43,531 nt of DNA from Brevibacterium sp. p3-SID960. Its GTDB lineage: Bacteria > Actinomycetota > Actinomycetes > Actinomycetales > Brevibacteriaceae. Of this stretch, positions 8,965 to 18,205 are shown piece by piece (the first letter of the stretch is position 1; every line of letters starts with the position of its first letter). The stretch lies in NCBI RefSeq assembly GCF_025144725.1, contig NZ_JALXKS010000024.1, forward strand, positions 1 through 43,531. Direction: 5' to 3'. A program made the position numbers and the translations under genes. Below the pieces are notes generated by a model that had not been told where the DNA came from, did no database searches, and worked only from the letters and a program-made list of their open reading frames with translations.

Positions 8965-11900
8965 CTACAGTGCCGCGAGCGCCTTGTGGATCCGGGTGTC
9001 GCTGACTGGGTGGGCGGTCGGCAGGTGCTGGGCGAAGTAGGAGATGCGCAGCTCCTCAACTGACCACAGCACCGCAGCCCAGTCAGCGGGCACGCCGGCC
9101 GCCTGGACCGGAGCCGGCAGATCCGCCAGGTTCGGGAACGCCTTGGTCAGCGCCTGTTCGACCTTGCCCGCCACCACGCTGATGCGGTCCATGAGCTGCC
9201 GGTCACGGGCGGGACTCTCCTGCATCTTCGCCACCCGGTGTTCGGCTGCCTGCAGGTACACCGGGAAGCGGGCGAGTGCGCCCGCTCCGGTGATCTCGAA
9301 GACATCGGCGGTCATGAGGTCGATGAGCCAGCTGCGCACATCGGCCAGCTGTTGGACAAGCGTGAGCGAGGAGGCCGCACTGATCGCCTTGTCGACAGCG
9401 GTCGCACGGGTGAGGATGTCGACGACGAGGCCGACAGCTCGGGTTGCCTCGGTGATGAACCCGGCATCGACCTGCCGGAACACGGTGTCGAACTCCTCGC
9501 GGGTGCGCACGGTCGTATCGGAGCCGAGCAGCCGGTCGACGGCAATCCGGGCGCACGAGCCGAGCAGGTCGGGCCGTGCCTGTGGAGTCGCTGCCCCGAA
9601 CCCGGTCTTCGCATGCCCGGCGAGGACGAGCTTCTCGTTCGTCGACAGGTGCTCGGCGATGTAGTCGATGCGCGATTTCAAGGCGATGACGAGCAGCCGG
9701 ATGAGCCCGGCCCGGGTGCGGCGGGCGGCCTCTTCAGCGGTTGAGAACGCGGTGATGGCAACGGTGTCGCGGTCATCGCGCAGGCCAGGGTGGACCTCGG
9801 TCTCCTTTCCGGTGGGCACTGGCCGGGTGTCGAGGGTGAAATCCCAGTCGCGGATGCCGGTCCGCTCGGTGAACGTCGTCTTCTGCGCTGCTTTCTCGGC
9901 CGGTTTCGGTGCCGCGGCCGAGGTGGTGAGCTGGCGGGGGTCGCGGGTCGGCTGGCTCGTCTTCCCCCCGTGACGGGTGGTGAACTCCATGACGAGGTGG
10001 GCCGGCAGCCGGCCGGTATCGAAATCACTGGCCTTGACGGTGATCGGGACGAGGTCGGTGAGCTCTCCCCCGCCGGCGCGGGCGGTGAGTTCGGCGGCGA
10101 GCACCTCGGGCAGCCGCCCGGAATAGGGTTCGAGCACACTGAGGATGTCGGTGGCGACATCGGGGGCGGGCACGAAGTAGCGACGCTTAGCTTTGGGAAG
10201 GGAGCGGATGAGCGCGGTGACGAGCTCATGCCGCAGGCCGGGCACCTGCCAGGTGAACACGTCGGTGTCGACGTCGGCGAGCGCCTCGGCAGGCAGCTCG
10301 ACCGTCACCCCGTCGGTGGCCTGGCCGGGTGCATACGCGTAGTGCAGCTTCGCCTCCGAACCGTCCGGCAACGCCCAGGTGAGCGGGAAGTCGCTGGCGG
10401 CCCTGGCGGACATATCGGCCGAATCGTCGGCGAGCAGCGCCTCGGGGTCGATGTCGAGGAGTTCGGGTTCGCTGCGGCGCTTCTTCTTCCACCACGAGTT
10501 GAAGTGGGCCCCGGAGATGATCGTGGTCGGCAGCCGGTCGTCGTAGAAGTCGAAGAGCACATCGTCTTCGGCCAGCAGGCGGTGGTCGCGCATCCGGGAG
10601 GCGAGTCGTTCGGCCGCGTCGATGGCCTGGGCGTTGCGGCCCAGGAACGGGTGGCGGTCATTCCACTCCCCGTCGATGAGGGCGTGCCGGATGAACATGT
10701 CGCGGGCGGCTTCCGGGTCGATGCGCCCGTAGCCGATGCGCTGATCGGAGATGAGGGTGACGCCGTAGAGCGAGATCCGCTCATAGGCCATCGCCTGCCC
10801 GCCCTTCTTCGACCAGTGCGGTTCGGAGTGCTGGCGGGTGACGAGCTCGCCTGCGGCCTCGACGATCCACTCCGGTTCGACAGCGGCGACCGTCCGGGCC
10901 CACAGGCGGGAGGTTTCGACGAGTTCGGCGGCGACGACGACCTCGGGAGCGGACTTGAACAGCCCGGAGCCGGGGAAGATCTGGAACTTCGTGCCGCGCG
11001 CACCCTGGTAGTCGTAGCCGCGGCGCTTGGGCCGGCGCTCACCGGGCCGGGGCTTGGGTTCCGGTGCCCGCACCCCGATCATCGACAGCAGGCCGGTCAG
11101 CAGCGCCCGGTGGATGGCCGCGGCATGCGGATCCATCCCTTCCGGGGCACTCGGCGCGCCCTTCCTGCCGTCGCGGCCGCCGCCTCGGGACCGGCTGCCG
11201 GCATGCGTGGTGGTGTCGTCGTCGCTGCCGGGCCGCCAGTGAGAGCGGTCGATCTTGACGCCGACGCCGCCGAGCAGGTGGCGCAGCTGGGTGACGAGGT
11301 CCTGCCATTCGCGCACGCGCACAAAGTTGATGAACTCGGCCTTGCACAGTTTGCGGAACTTCGATGACGACAGGGCGGCGGCGTTGTCGGCGAGGTGGTT
11401 CCACAGGTTCAGCAGGGTGAGGAAGTCGCTGTGCGGATCGGTGAAGCGGGCGTGGAGCTCATCGGCTTGCGCGCGCACCTCAGCCGGGCGTTCGCGCGGG
11501 TCCTGGACGGACAGACCTGCGACGATGACGGCGACTTCGCCGCCGCAGCCGGCCTCAGCGCCGGCGAGGACCATGCGGGCCAGCCTCGGGTCGATCGGCA
11601 GTTTGGCGAGCATCCGGCCGATCTTCGTCAGCCGGATCCGGCCCGTCTCATCGGTGCGGGTGGCGCCGAGTTCGCCGAGCAGCACGCGCCCATCGCGCAC
11701 CGCCTTCGATTCGGGTGGGGTGAGGAAGGGGAAGGAGGTGATGTCGGATTCGGTCTGCGCGAAGCCGAGCGAAATCATCTGCAGGATGACGCTGGCGAGG
11801 TTGGTGCGCAGGATCTCCGGGTCGGTGAACTCGGGGCGGGCTTCGAAGTCGTCTTCGGAGTACAGGCGGATGCAGATGCCCTCGCTCGTGCGGCCGCAGC

Positions 11901-13095
11901 GGCCCTTGCGCTGGTTGGCTGAGGCCTGCGAGACCCGTTCGATCGGCAGCCGCTGGACCTTCGTGCGGTTGGAATACCGCGAGATGCGGGCGGTGCCGGC
12001 GTCGATGACGTATTTGATGCCGGGCACCGTCAGCGAGGTCTCGGCGACATTGGTGGCCAGTACGATGCGCGGCCGGTCATGCGGTGCGAACACGCGCTGC
12101 TGTTCGGCAGACGAGAGCCGGGCGAACAGCGGGATGACCTCCCACTCGGCGAACCTGGGCCCCTTCTGCTGCAGGTGGGCGGCGAGCGCATCGGCGGTGT
12201 CGCGGATCTCGCGTTCGCCGGAGAGGAAGACGAGGATGTCGCCGGGGGCTTCGCGGGCGAGTTCGTCGACGGCGGTCAGGATCCCCTCGGTCTGGTCGGC
12301 GGCTCCTGCTTCGTAGTCACCGTCGGCGCCGGGGCCGTCAGGGTCGTCGTCGCTGGCGGTGTCATCGGCCAGCGGACGATAGCGCACCTCGACGGGATAG
12401 GTCCGCCCGGACACACTGATGATCGGTGCCGGGCCGTCAGCGGAGGCGAAGTGCTCGGCGAAGGACTCCGGGTCGATTGTCGCCGAGGTGATGATGACCT
12501 TGAGATCGGGCCGTGTGGGCAGCAGGCGGGCCAGCGACCCGAGCAGGAAGTCGATGTTCAGGCTGCGTTCGTGGGCCTCATCGATGATGATGACCTCGTA
12601 GTCGCGCAGCTGCCGATCATGCTGGAGTTCGGCCAGCAGGATGCCGTCGGTCATGACCTTCACCCGGGTGGCGTCGGCGACCTGGGAGGTGAACCGGACC
12701 TGGTAGCCGATGCCTGCGCCGAGCTCCTGACCGAGTTCGTCGGCCAGCCGGGCGGCGACCGCGCGGGCGGCGATGCGGCGGGGCTGGGTGTGGCCGATGA
12801 GCCCGGTGATGCCGTAGCCGAGTTCGAGGCAGATCTTGGGTATCTGGGTGGTCTTTCCCGAACCGGTCTCACCGGCGATGATGACGACCTGGTGAGCGCG
12901 GATCGCCTCGGCGATCTCATCGCGGTGCTCGCTGACCGGCAGCTCGGCCGGATACGTGATGGCGATATCGAGGCCGGCGCGGGCAGCCCGGCGGGCAGCA
13001 GCGCGCTGGGCGTGCTGTCGTGTGGAAGGGCGATCAGGGCGGTCGCTGCGCGAGCGCGCGCCGCGGCGCCGGCGGCCGGGCCGGGAATCAGACAT
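8965..13095 (-). CDS. hrpA: ATP-dependent DEAH-box RNA helicase HrpA
   Basis: This 1376-aa protein is a full-length HrpA. The helicase core has GETGSGKT at 75-82 (motif I), DEAH at 172-175, SAT in ITSATID shortly after, and ATNVAETSLTVPGI plus QRKGRCGRT (motifs V/VI) near residues 350-400. Helicase-associated and OB-fold regions follow, and then the long C-terminal extension (DUF3418 type) typical of HrpA. In E. coli, HrpA acts on mRNA-bound or stalled ribosomes; that role is family knowledge, not seen here. The N-terminus is very Arg-rich (first 40 residues), and Gly/Arg-rich linkers occur near 620-660, probably RNA-contacting. The start is the ATG at 13095 with a GGTGGGG just upstream. It shares its end region with the repeat array at 8862-8943. 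It lies one small gene from prfC, another translation factor. Confidence 0.96.
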   Translation of the reverse strand: MSDSRPGRRRRGARSRSDRPDRPSTRQHAQRAAARRAARAGLDIAITYPAELPVSEHRDEIAEAIRAHQVVIIAGETGSGKTTQIPKICLELGYGITGLIGHTQPRRIAARAVAARLADELGQELGAGIGYQVRFTSQVADATRVKVMTDGILLAELQHDRQLRDYEVIIIDEAHERSLNIDFLLGSLARLLPTRPDLKVIITSATIDPESFAEHFASADGPAPIISVSGRTYPVEVRYRPLADDTASDDDPDGPGADGDYEAGAADQTEGILTAVDELAREAPGDILVFLSGEREIRDTADALAAHLQQKGPRFAEWEVIPLFARLSSAEQQRVFAPHDRPRIVLATNVAETSLTVPGIKYVIDAGTARISRYSNRTKVQRLPIERVSQASANQRKGRCGRTSEGICIRLYSEDDFEARPEFTDPEILRTNLASVILQMISLGFAQTESDITSFPFLTPPESKAVRDGRVLLGELGATRTDETGRIRLTKIGRMLAKLPIDPRLARMVLAGAEAGCGGEVAVIVAGLSVQDPRERPAEVRAQADELHARFTDPHSDFLTLLNLWNHLADNAAALSSSKFRKLCKAEFINFVRVREWQDLVTQLRHLLGGVGVKIDRSHWRPGSDDDTTTHAGSRSRGGGRDGRKGAPSAPEGMDPHAAAIHRALLTGLLSMIGVRAPEPKPRPGERRPKRRGYDYQGARGTKFQIFPGSGLFKSAPEVVVAAELVETSRLWARTVAAVEPEWIVEAAGELVTRQHSEPHWSKKGGQAMAYERISLYGVTLISDQRIGYGRIDPEAARDMFIRHALIDGEWNDRHPFLGRNAQAIDAAERLASRMRDHRLLAEDDVLFDFYDDRLPTTIISGAHFNSWWKKKRRSEPELLDIDPEALLADDSADMSARAASDFPLTWALPDGSEAKLHYAYAPGQATDGVTVELPAEALADVDTDVFTWQVPGLRHELVTALIRSLPKAKRRYFVPAPDVATDILSVLEPYSGRLPEVLAAELTARAGGGELTDLVPITVKASDFDTGRLPAHLVMEFTTRHGGKTSQPTRDPRQLTTSAAAPKPAEKAAQKTTFTERTGIRDWDFTLDTRPVPTGKETEVHPGLRDDRDTVAITAFSTAEEAARRTRAGLIRLLVIALKSRIDYIAEHLSTNEKLVLAGHAKTGFGAATPQARPDLLGSCARIAVDRLLGSDTTVRTREEFDTVFRQVDAGFITEATRAVGLVVDILTRATAVDKAISAASSLTLVQQLADVRSWLIDLMTADVFEITGAGALARFPVYLQAAEHRVAKMQESPARDRQLMDRISVVAGKVEQALTKAFPNLADLPAPVQAAGVPADWAAVLWSVEELRISYFAQHLPTAHPVSDTRIHKALAAL

Positions 13096-13458
13096 AACCC
13101 CACCAGGTTAACCCCTCGGCTCTGCGGCAGCACCGTGCATTCAGACGTTCAAGGCTCCATCACATGTTCAACACTCCACGCGTCCATCGTCGGACTGCAT
13201 GCCACCAGTGTTTCCTTCACTGCATTCCAGCGATTCATCCCCCGGGCCCGCGATGACATGACCCCGGAATCGCAGGCATGTCTGCCGCAGGAGACCGCAC
13301 GGCCGTAGGGAACTGCGACCAAGGGAGCTACAGTCAAAGGAGAACCGATACGACCTTCGCGCAATATCTGACGATCAGCAGAATCGGTAGCGTCATGTCG
13401 TCACGCTCTATTGTCGCCAGCTGAGGAATCTCATTCACTGGACCCCGGAGGTAATACA
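13096..13458. other. Divergent intergenic region, no gene seen
   Basis: This gap separates hrpA (minus) from the membrane protein at 13459 (plus). I see no convincing reading frame, RNA or repeat. It presumably holds both promoters. A CGGAGG ribosome site ends it. Confidence 0.6.
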
Positions 13459-13929
13459 ATGGTCCGCCGCACGTCGTTCATTTCTCTCGCCTGGCCGATT
13501 CAGTTGGTGCTCTGGCTGTCCATGCTCGCGCTCGTCGTCATTCTGATCGCACTCTGGACTGCGCTGGATACGTGGCTCCTCATCCTGTTGACGGTCGTCA
13601 CCATCGCGTCGCTGTGGCTCGCGCTCGCCACGAGCGTCTTCAAGGTGTCTCTCGACGATTCGAGGTTCACCGCCGGGTCACTGCTCGGCTGGCCCCGGCT
13701 GTCTGTCGCGGTGGCGGAAATCGAATCGGTGCGGATCGTGGATGTGAAGCCCCTGGGTGAGTTCTTCGGCTGGGGCTACCGCATTCGGGGTGTCCGCGAT
13801 AAGGGGATCATCACCCACGGCGGCCCAGGGCTCGAGATCAGGTCTCGGGACGGTTCGCTCATCACCGTCACGCTCAGCGACGCCCCGGCTTTCGCCGCGG
13901 ACCTTGAGCGCCACACGCTGCCGGGCTGA
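13459..13929 (+). CDS. Membrane-anchored protein, possible PH-like domain
   Basis: The 156-aa product has two hydrophobic helices near the N-terminus (about residues 10-35 and 38-60) and then a soluble domain with alternating hydrophobic residues. That domain contains GWGYRIRG (about 107-114), an ITHGGPGLEIRS stretch and a final TVTLSDAPAFAADLE. The layout resembles small actinobacterial membrane proteins with a bacterial PH-like fold, but I cannot confirm the family. The ATG at 13459 is strongly supported by CGGAGGTAATACA directly upstream; starts further up (13411) lack such a site. It appears to be transcribed alone. Confidence 0.72.
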   Translation: MVRRTSFISLAWPIQLVLWLSMLALVVILIALWTALDTWLLILLTVVTIASLWLALATSVFKVSLDDSRFTAGSLLGWPRLSVAVAEIESVRIVDVKPLGEFFGWGYRIRGVRDKGIITHGGPGLEIRSRDGSLITVTLSDAPAFAADLERHTLPG

Positions 13930-14249
13930 CAGTTCGGCGCTGTCGATGCGATCCCCATTCCACGACGCTGTCGGCATCTGACGCCCATCCTCACCCGGCG
14001 CAGTGCCCCGGCACAGATCGAGCATGTGCCGTACTGGTGACCGCCCGCTTCATCTCATGCGTTCTCCTTGGCGACCGCGGTGTGCAGAGGGGAATCGGAT
14101 TCGATAGTCTCCACCTGGAAACCGGGGTTGGACTCTGAGACCTGGGCACGATCGCAGTTTCGTCGTCAGCGCCGGTCGCACACTCGCGCAGCACAGCTGA
14201 CGATCCGCCGGGCGGATGAACGCCCCTGAGAGAAGGAACTGACCGCACC
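13930..14249. other. Intergenic stretch with a possible gene remnant
   Basis: About 320 bases lie between two plus-strand genes. On the minus strand, a 36-codon open frame without a start codon (14055-14165) reads like a protein C-terminus, ending in SPLHTAVAKENA and a stop codon. It is preceded in frame by a stop. Otherwise I see only the GAGAAGGAAC site that precedes the next gene. Confidence 0.4.
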
Positions 14250-15176
14250 GTGCTCGATGTGCTCGAAGGCTTCGGCGTCATCGCCGTTGTCATCTTCGCC
14301 GGCCTCATGCTCGGCCGTTCTGGGGTGCTCGGCCCGACCGGCCAGCAGGTGCTCGCCCGCGTCGTCTTCTACGTCGCCACCCCCGCGCTGCTCTACGTCA
14401 CGATCTCCTCGACGGACATCGATGCGATCTTCTCCCCTGCCCTGCTGGCCACCGGCGGCTCGGCGGTGCTCGTGTTCACCGGGATCTTCGCCTTCACGCT
14501 GTGGGCCCGGCGGCGCAGCTTGGGTGAGGCGACGATCAGCGCCATGGCCTCGGGCTATGTCAACATCGGCAATCTCGGCATCCCCATCGCCACCTATGTG
14601 CTGAAGGACCTGAGCTTCGTCGCCCCGGTGCTGCTCTTCCAGCTCATCCTGCTCAGCCCCATCATCATGGTGCTGCTCGACTCCACCCGGGCACAGGCCG
14701 ACAGTCAGTGGTGGCGCCCGGTGCTCATGGTGCTGCGCAACCCGATCGTCATCGGCGCCGCCCTCGGCGTGGCCGGCTCGCTGACCGGGTGGCGGCTGCC
14801 CGAGGTGGTGCACGAGCCGGTGAGCATGCTCGCGGCGATGTCGGTGCCGGGCATGCTGCTGGCCTTCGGCATCTCACTCAAGGACGGTTGGAAGCTCCCG
14901 CCGGCCGGTTCGCGCCGCCAGCTTGTCATCATCACGGTCACCAAGCTCGTCATCCAGCCGTTGATCGCCTGGCTCATTGGCGGGGTGCTGCTCGGCTATG
15001 ACGGTCTCATGCTCATGGGCATCGTCGTGACCTCGACCCTGCCGACGGCGCAGAACGTCTACATCTACGCCATGGAGTACAAGGCCTCGGCTCAGCTGGC
15101 CCGTGACGCCGTGTTCATCACCACGATCCTCTCGGTGCCGGCTGTGGTGGTCGCAGCGCTGCTGTTCGGAGTCTGA
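14250..15176 (+). CDS. AEC-family transporter (auxin efflux carrier type)
   Basis: This 308-aa integral membrane protein has about ten hydrophobic segments in two halves separated by a polar loop near residues 140-150. It has the family hallmarks of an N-terminal VIFAGLMLGRSGVL, a helix break with NIGNLGIPIATYVL near residue 105, and a C-terminal TSTLPTAQNVYIYA near 262-275 (the conserved P-x-A-x-N region). AEC carriers move organic anions such as malate or malonate in bacteria; the substrate here is unknown. The start is the GTG at 14250, about 11 bases after GAGAAGGAAC. No catabolic genes adjoin it to hint at a substrate. Confidence 0.86.
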   Translation: MLDVLEGFGVIAVVIFAGLMLGRSGVLGPTGQQVLARVVFYVATPALLYVTISSTDIDAIFSPALLATGGSAVLVFTGIFAFTLWARRRSLGEATISAMASGYVNIGNLGIPIATYVLKDLSFVAPVLLFQLILLSPIIMVLLDSTRAQADSQWWRPVLMVLRNPIVIGAALGVAGSLTGWRLPEVVHEPVSMLAAMSVPGMLLAFGISLKDGWKLPPAGSRRQLVIITVTKLVIQPLIAWLIGGVLLGYDGLMLMGIVVTSTLPTAQNVYIYAMEYKASAQLARDAVFITTILSVPAVVVAALLFGV

Positions 15177-15321
15177 GCCCGGCTCCAGGATCTGCACCCG
15201 CAGCCGGGGCCTGAGCCCCATGGCCGGACGCGGGCCGGCAGACACCGCGCACCCGTCCTGACTTGCCGGTTTGTGCGTGTCGCTCCACTAGCGCAGTGTT
15301 CATCCGTCGAACAATGGGAGC

Positions 15322-16674
15322 GTGGCTATCGACGACTCGAAGAACACCGACGACCTGCTCTCCCGGCGGATGAGCTCCGGCAGCGAGCCGGAGTCATCGG
15401 CCGAGTCGAGCGACGGTGCCGCCGGCTCCCGCCGCCACGACCGCGAAGCGCACATCGGCGAGCACGTCGCAGATGAGCAGACCTTCTCGATTGACGCGCC
15501 CGGCACTGACGAGTCGCCCGGTTCGCCGCTGAGTGAGGAGACTGTCGAGTTCGACCCGATCGCCCACCGCAACCGGGAGCTGCGCGACCGCGCTTTCGCG
15601 CAGAGCACCCCTGACCCTCACGCCACCGCCGAACACCGCCCCATCGACGCCGGCACCAGCACAGCCACCAGCGCCACGGCCACCGGCACCGGCGCTGCCG
15701 CCGGTGCCACCGCCTCGGGCGCGGCCGTGGCGCCCACCCAGCAGATCCGCACCCGCGGCCACCACGACGCCCATGACGATGTCGACGAGCCGGCCAGAAG
15801 GCGTGTCAACGCCCTCGACATCATCGGCGGGATCTGGATCGCGCTGGCCACTCCCTTCGTGCTCGCGGGCCTGGCCGTCAGGCTCATCGCCTCGGGCCTG
15901 TTTCTGAAGTTCGCATACTTCTGGCGGCCTGGCTTCCCCGCCGACGCCTACGGCTTCACCAACGACGACCGATTGCACTACGGCTCCTACGTCGTCGACT
16001 ACCTCAACAACTTCGACTCCAGTCGCTACCTCTCCGACGTTGTGCTGCCCAACGGGGTGCCGCTCTTCCAGCCCGAAGAGATCGCCCACATGGAAGACGT
16101 CAAGGACCTCGTGTCCCTGCTCTACCTGATCGCCGTCATCGGCGCGATCGGCATGCTTCTCTTCGGCCTGTACATGTCACGGGCCAATGGTCCGGGCCTG
16201 CGCCACGCGCTGCGTTTCGGGGCGCTGCTGACGATCGTCGCCTTCCTCGCCCTCGGAGCGCTGGCGATGCTGGGCTGGGACCGGTTCTTCACCCAGTTCC
16301 ACGCGATGTTCTTCGACGCCGGCACCTGGGAGTTCTACGTCGACGACGCACTCATCCGGCTCTTCCCCGGCCAGTTCTGGGTTGATGCCGGCATCGCCGC
16401 AGCCGCGATCGTGCTGCTGATCTCCGCGCTCATCCTCGCGCTGTCGTTCATCGGCCGCCGACGCGCTGAGCGCAAGGAGCGCTCGAATGAGCGCCGTGCC
16501 GCCAAGGCTGAGAAGAAGGCCGAGCGCCGCAGCGACCGCGGCGAGCTGCCCGACCCGGCCACCCAGGCCAGCGGCACACGGGAGGCGGGCACCGCCTCGG
16601 CGCCGGAATCCACCCGCCCGGTCACGGTGCGCCCGCAGCAGCCGGAGGACCCGGCTGGGACGACGCGCAGCTGA
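15322..16674 (+). CDS. TIGR01906/DUF1461 integral membrane protein
   Basis: The 450-aa protein begins with about 165 polar, probably disordered residues, including an Ala/Thr/Gly-rich run, then has four or five transmembrane helices. It ends in a long charged tail (RRRAERKERSNERR onward). The membrane core carries residues I recognise from the TIGR01906/DUF1461 family: EIAHMEDVKDLV, then FFTQFHAMFF and WEFYVDDALIRLFPGQFW. The function of that family is unknown. Both the N- and C-terminal extensions are longer than in the minimal family of roughly 200-230 residues. The start is a GTG at 15322 behind TGGGAGC. A long symmetric hairpin ends the transcript, shared with the convergent potassium channel gene. 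Confidence 0.85.
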   Translation: MAIDDSKNTDDLLSRRMSSGSEPESSAESSDGAAGSRRHDREAHIGEHVADEQTFSIDAPGTDESPGSPLSEETVEFDPIAHRNRELRDRAFAQSTPDPHATAEHRPIDAGTSTATSATATGTGAAAGATASGAAVAPTQQIRTRGHHDAHDDVDEPARRRVNALDIIGGIWIALATPFVLAGLAVRLIASGLFLKFAYFWRPGFPADAYGFTNDDRLHYGSYVVDYLNNFDSSRYLSDVVLPNGVPLFQPEEIAHMEDVKDLVSLLYLIAVIGAIGMLLFGLYMSRANGPGLRHALRFGALLTIVAFLALGALAMLGWDRFFTQFHAMFFDAGTWEFYVDDALIRLFPGQFWVDAGIAAAAIVLLISALILALSFIGRRRAERKERSNERRAAKAEKKAERRSDRGELPDPATQASGTREAGTASAPESTRPVTVRPQQPEDPAGTTRS

Positions 16675-16700
16675 CGCGTCCCCACAGATCCTTCCCCCAT

Positions 16701-16736
16701 CGACCCGAGTGGCTGTTTCCCCTGCCACTCGGGTCG
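16701..16736. terminator. Bidirectional terminator between convergent genes
   Basis: CGACCCGAGTGGC (16701-16713) is the exact reverse complement of GCCACTCGGGTCG (16724-16736), leaving a 10-base loop. It sits between the stop codons of the DUF1461 gene (plus) and the potassium channel (minus), five bases from the latter. Confidence 0.85.
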
Positions 16737-16741
16737 AACTC

Positions 16742-17542
16742 TTATAAGTCGAGGCGTTCGCGGCGCGGGCGCAGCACGCCTGCCGGCTCATCGGCCAGGT
16801 CACCTGCGTGGGCCCCGTGGTGGCGTTCGTGCAGCTCGGCGGTCTGTTCGCTCAAGTGCCGGGCCTCAGCCTCCTCGTCTTCGGAGACGACATCGACGAT
16901 CCACGAGGCCAGGGTCGCAGTCACCGAGCCGATGAGGGCGATGCCGCAGATCATGAGCCCGACGGCGATGAACCGGCCGAGCGCGGTGATCGGGAAGTGA
17001 TCGCCGTAACCGACCGTCGTGATCGTCACAACCGCCCACCACAGCGCATCGCCGAAGCTCGTGATGTTCGCCCCCGGATAGTTCTGCTCGGCGTCGAGGA
17101 CGGCCAGCGCTGCGACGAAGACGAGCACGACCGAGGCGGTGCAGATGAAGAGGGTGACCTTGCCGCGCAGGCGGGCGCCGGCGGTGCGGTGGATGAACCC
17201 GATGAGGGTGATGAGGCGCAGCAGGTACAGCGGCCTGAGGAACGGGAAGATGACGAGGGCGAGTTCATGCAGGTGGGTCCAAAACCACAGGAAGCGGCGG
17301 CGCACAAGGATGAAGCTGACGATGTAGTCGATGGCGAAGACGACCCACATGGCGAGCATGACGCGTTCGGGCCACATGATCTCCGAGGGCCGCAGGTTGC
17401 CGATGACGACGTAGGCGTAGGCGGCTAGGAAGATGAGGGCGGCGATCGCCATCGGCCATTCGGTCAGCTGCTGCCACCGCTGGTAGCGACTCTGCGGTAC
17501 CGCGGTGTCTTGTGTCTGTGTGGTCTGTCTCGCCTCGCTCAT
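16742..17542 (-). CDS. Voltage-gated-type potassium channel
   Basis: The 266-aa protein has six hydrophobic segments in the Kv/KvAP arrangement. Four precede a polybasic turn (RRRFLWFW at 81-88) and an S4-like helix with regularly spaced arginines (RPLYLLRLITLIGFIHR, about 103-119). Next come S5, a pore helix (ALWWAVVTIT) and the potassium selectivity filter TVGYGD at 176-181, followed by S6. The last 40 residues are hydrophilic with a His-rich patch (HERHHGAHAGD). It should form a tetrameric potassium channel in the cell membrane. The ATG at 17542 has only a weak ribosome site. It is convergent with the DUF1461 gene and shares its terminator. Confidence 0.93.
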   Translation of the reverse strand: MSEARQTTQTQDTAVPQSRYQRWQQLTEWPMAIAALIFLAAYAYVVIGNLRPSEIMWPERVMLAMWVVFAIDYIVSFILVRRRFLWFWTHLHELALVIFPFLRPLYLLRLITLIGFIHRTAGARLRGKVTLFICTASVVLVFVAALAVLDAEQNYPGANITSFGDALWWAVVTITTVGYGDHFPITALGRFIAVGLMICGIALIGSVTATLASWIVDVVSEDEEAEARHLSEQTAELHERHHGAHAGDLADEPAGVLRPRRERLDL

Positions 17543-17611
17543 GCTGTTGTCAGTGTCGCATATGCGCAGGTGCGAGGGGTGGTGCGTGCCGTCTGGCGGC
17601 GGTCGTGTCGG

Positions 17612-17944
17612 CTACTGCTGGGCGCCGGACATGAGCCGGGGCTCGGCCAGTGCCGGGGTCTCGGTGACGGCCGGTGCCGGCGCCGAGGCGGGGGTCGCCG
17701 GGGTTTCAAGCGGTTGGGATTCGACGCGCACCGGGCGTGGTGCGAAACGGCTCATGAGGGCTGCGATGAGGAAGATGGTGCCGAAGAGTGCTGCCATGAT
17801 GCCGAGCAGGGTGGCGGTCATCGTCAGGTGGTGGGTGAGTCCGGCGGGCGTGCGCAGCTCCCCGGAGGTGTAGGCGAACGCCCAGAGGACGGCGCAGGCG
17901 GGGGCGGCCACGAGAAGGAACCGGATGATGAGCTCTTTGAGCAT
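17612..17944 (-). CDS. Small two-helix membrane protein
   Basis: I do not recognise the family. The 110-aa product MLKELIIRF... has two hydrophobic helices (about residues 6-25 and 38-65) and a C-terminal tail rich in Pro, Ala and Thr. I chose the ATG at 17944 because GAAAGAAG precedes it; an in-frame start at 18016 would add 24 residues unlike a membrane protein's N-terminus. It lies just upstream of the channel gene in the same direction with a 69-base gap, so the two could be co-transcribed. Confidence 0.62.
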   Translation of the reverse strand: MLKELIIRFLLVAAPACAVLWAFAYTSGELRTPAGLTHHLTMTATLLGIMAALFGTIFLIAALMSRFAPRPVRVESQPLETPATPASAPAPAVTETPALAEPRLMSGAQQ

Positions 17945-18205
17945 CGTGCTTCTTTCGGCTTCGGCAGGTTCGCAGTTGTGCATGGGATTCAGTGGGCCTG
18001 GTGCGGCGTTTCGCATGCCGCTTCAGTGACCAGGCTAGCTGAGTGAACTCTGCGAATCAGCCGGTGTTATCGTCTCGTGCCGCACATGACGGGATTGAGA
18101 CATACCCTCGATGCTCCGCCGCTGGCAGGAGGACTGAGTGTGGCGTGGGCAACTTCTCCGCTCGGCCGACGTTACCGAATTGTGATGCTGCGCTGGGCCT
18201 TCTCG

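Noticed and set aside
13149..13364. Small minus-strand reading frame in the hrpA upstream gap
   Set aside because: No ribosome site, no recognisable domain and a composition typical of chance frames.
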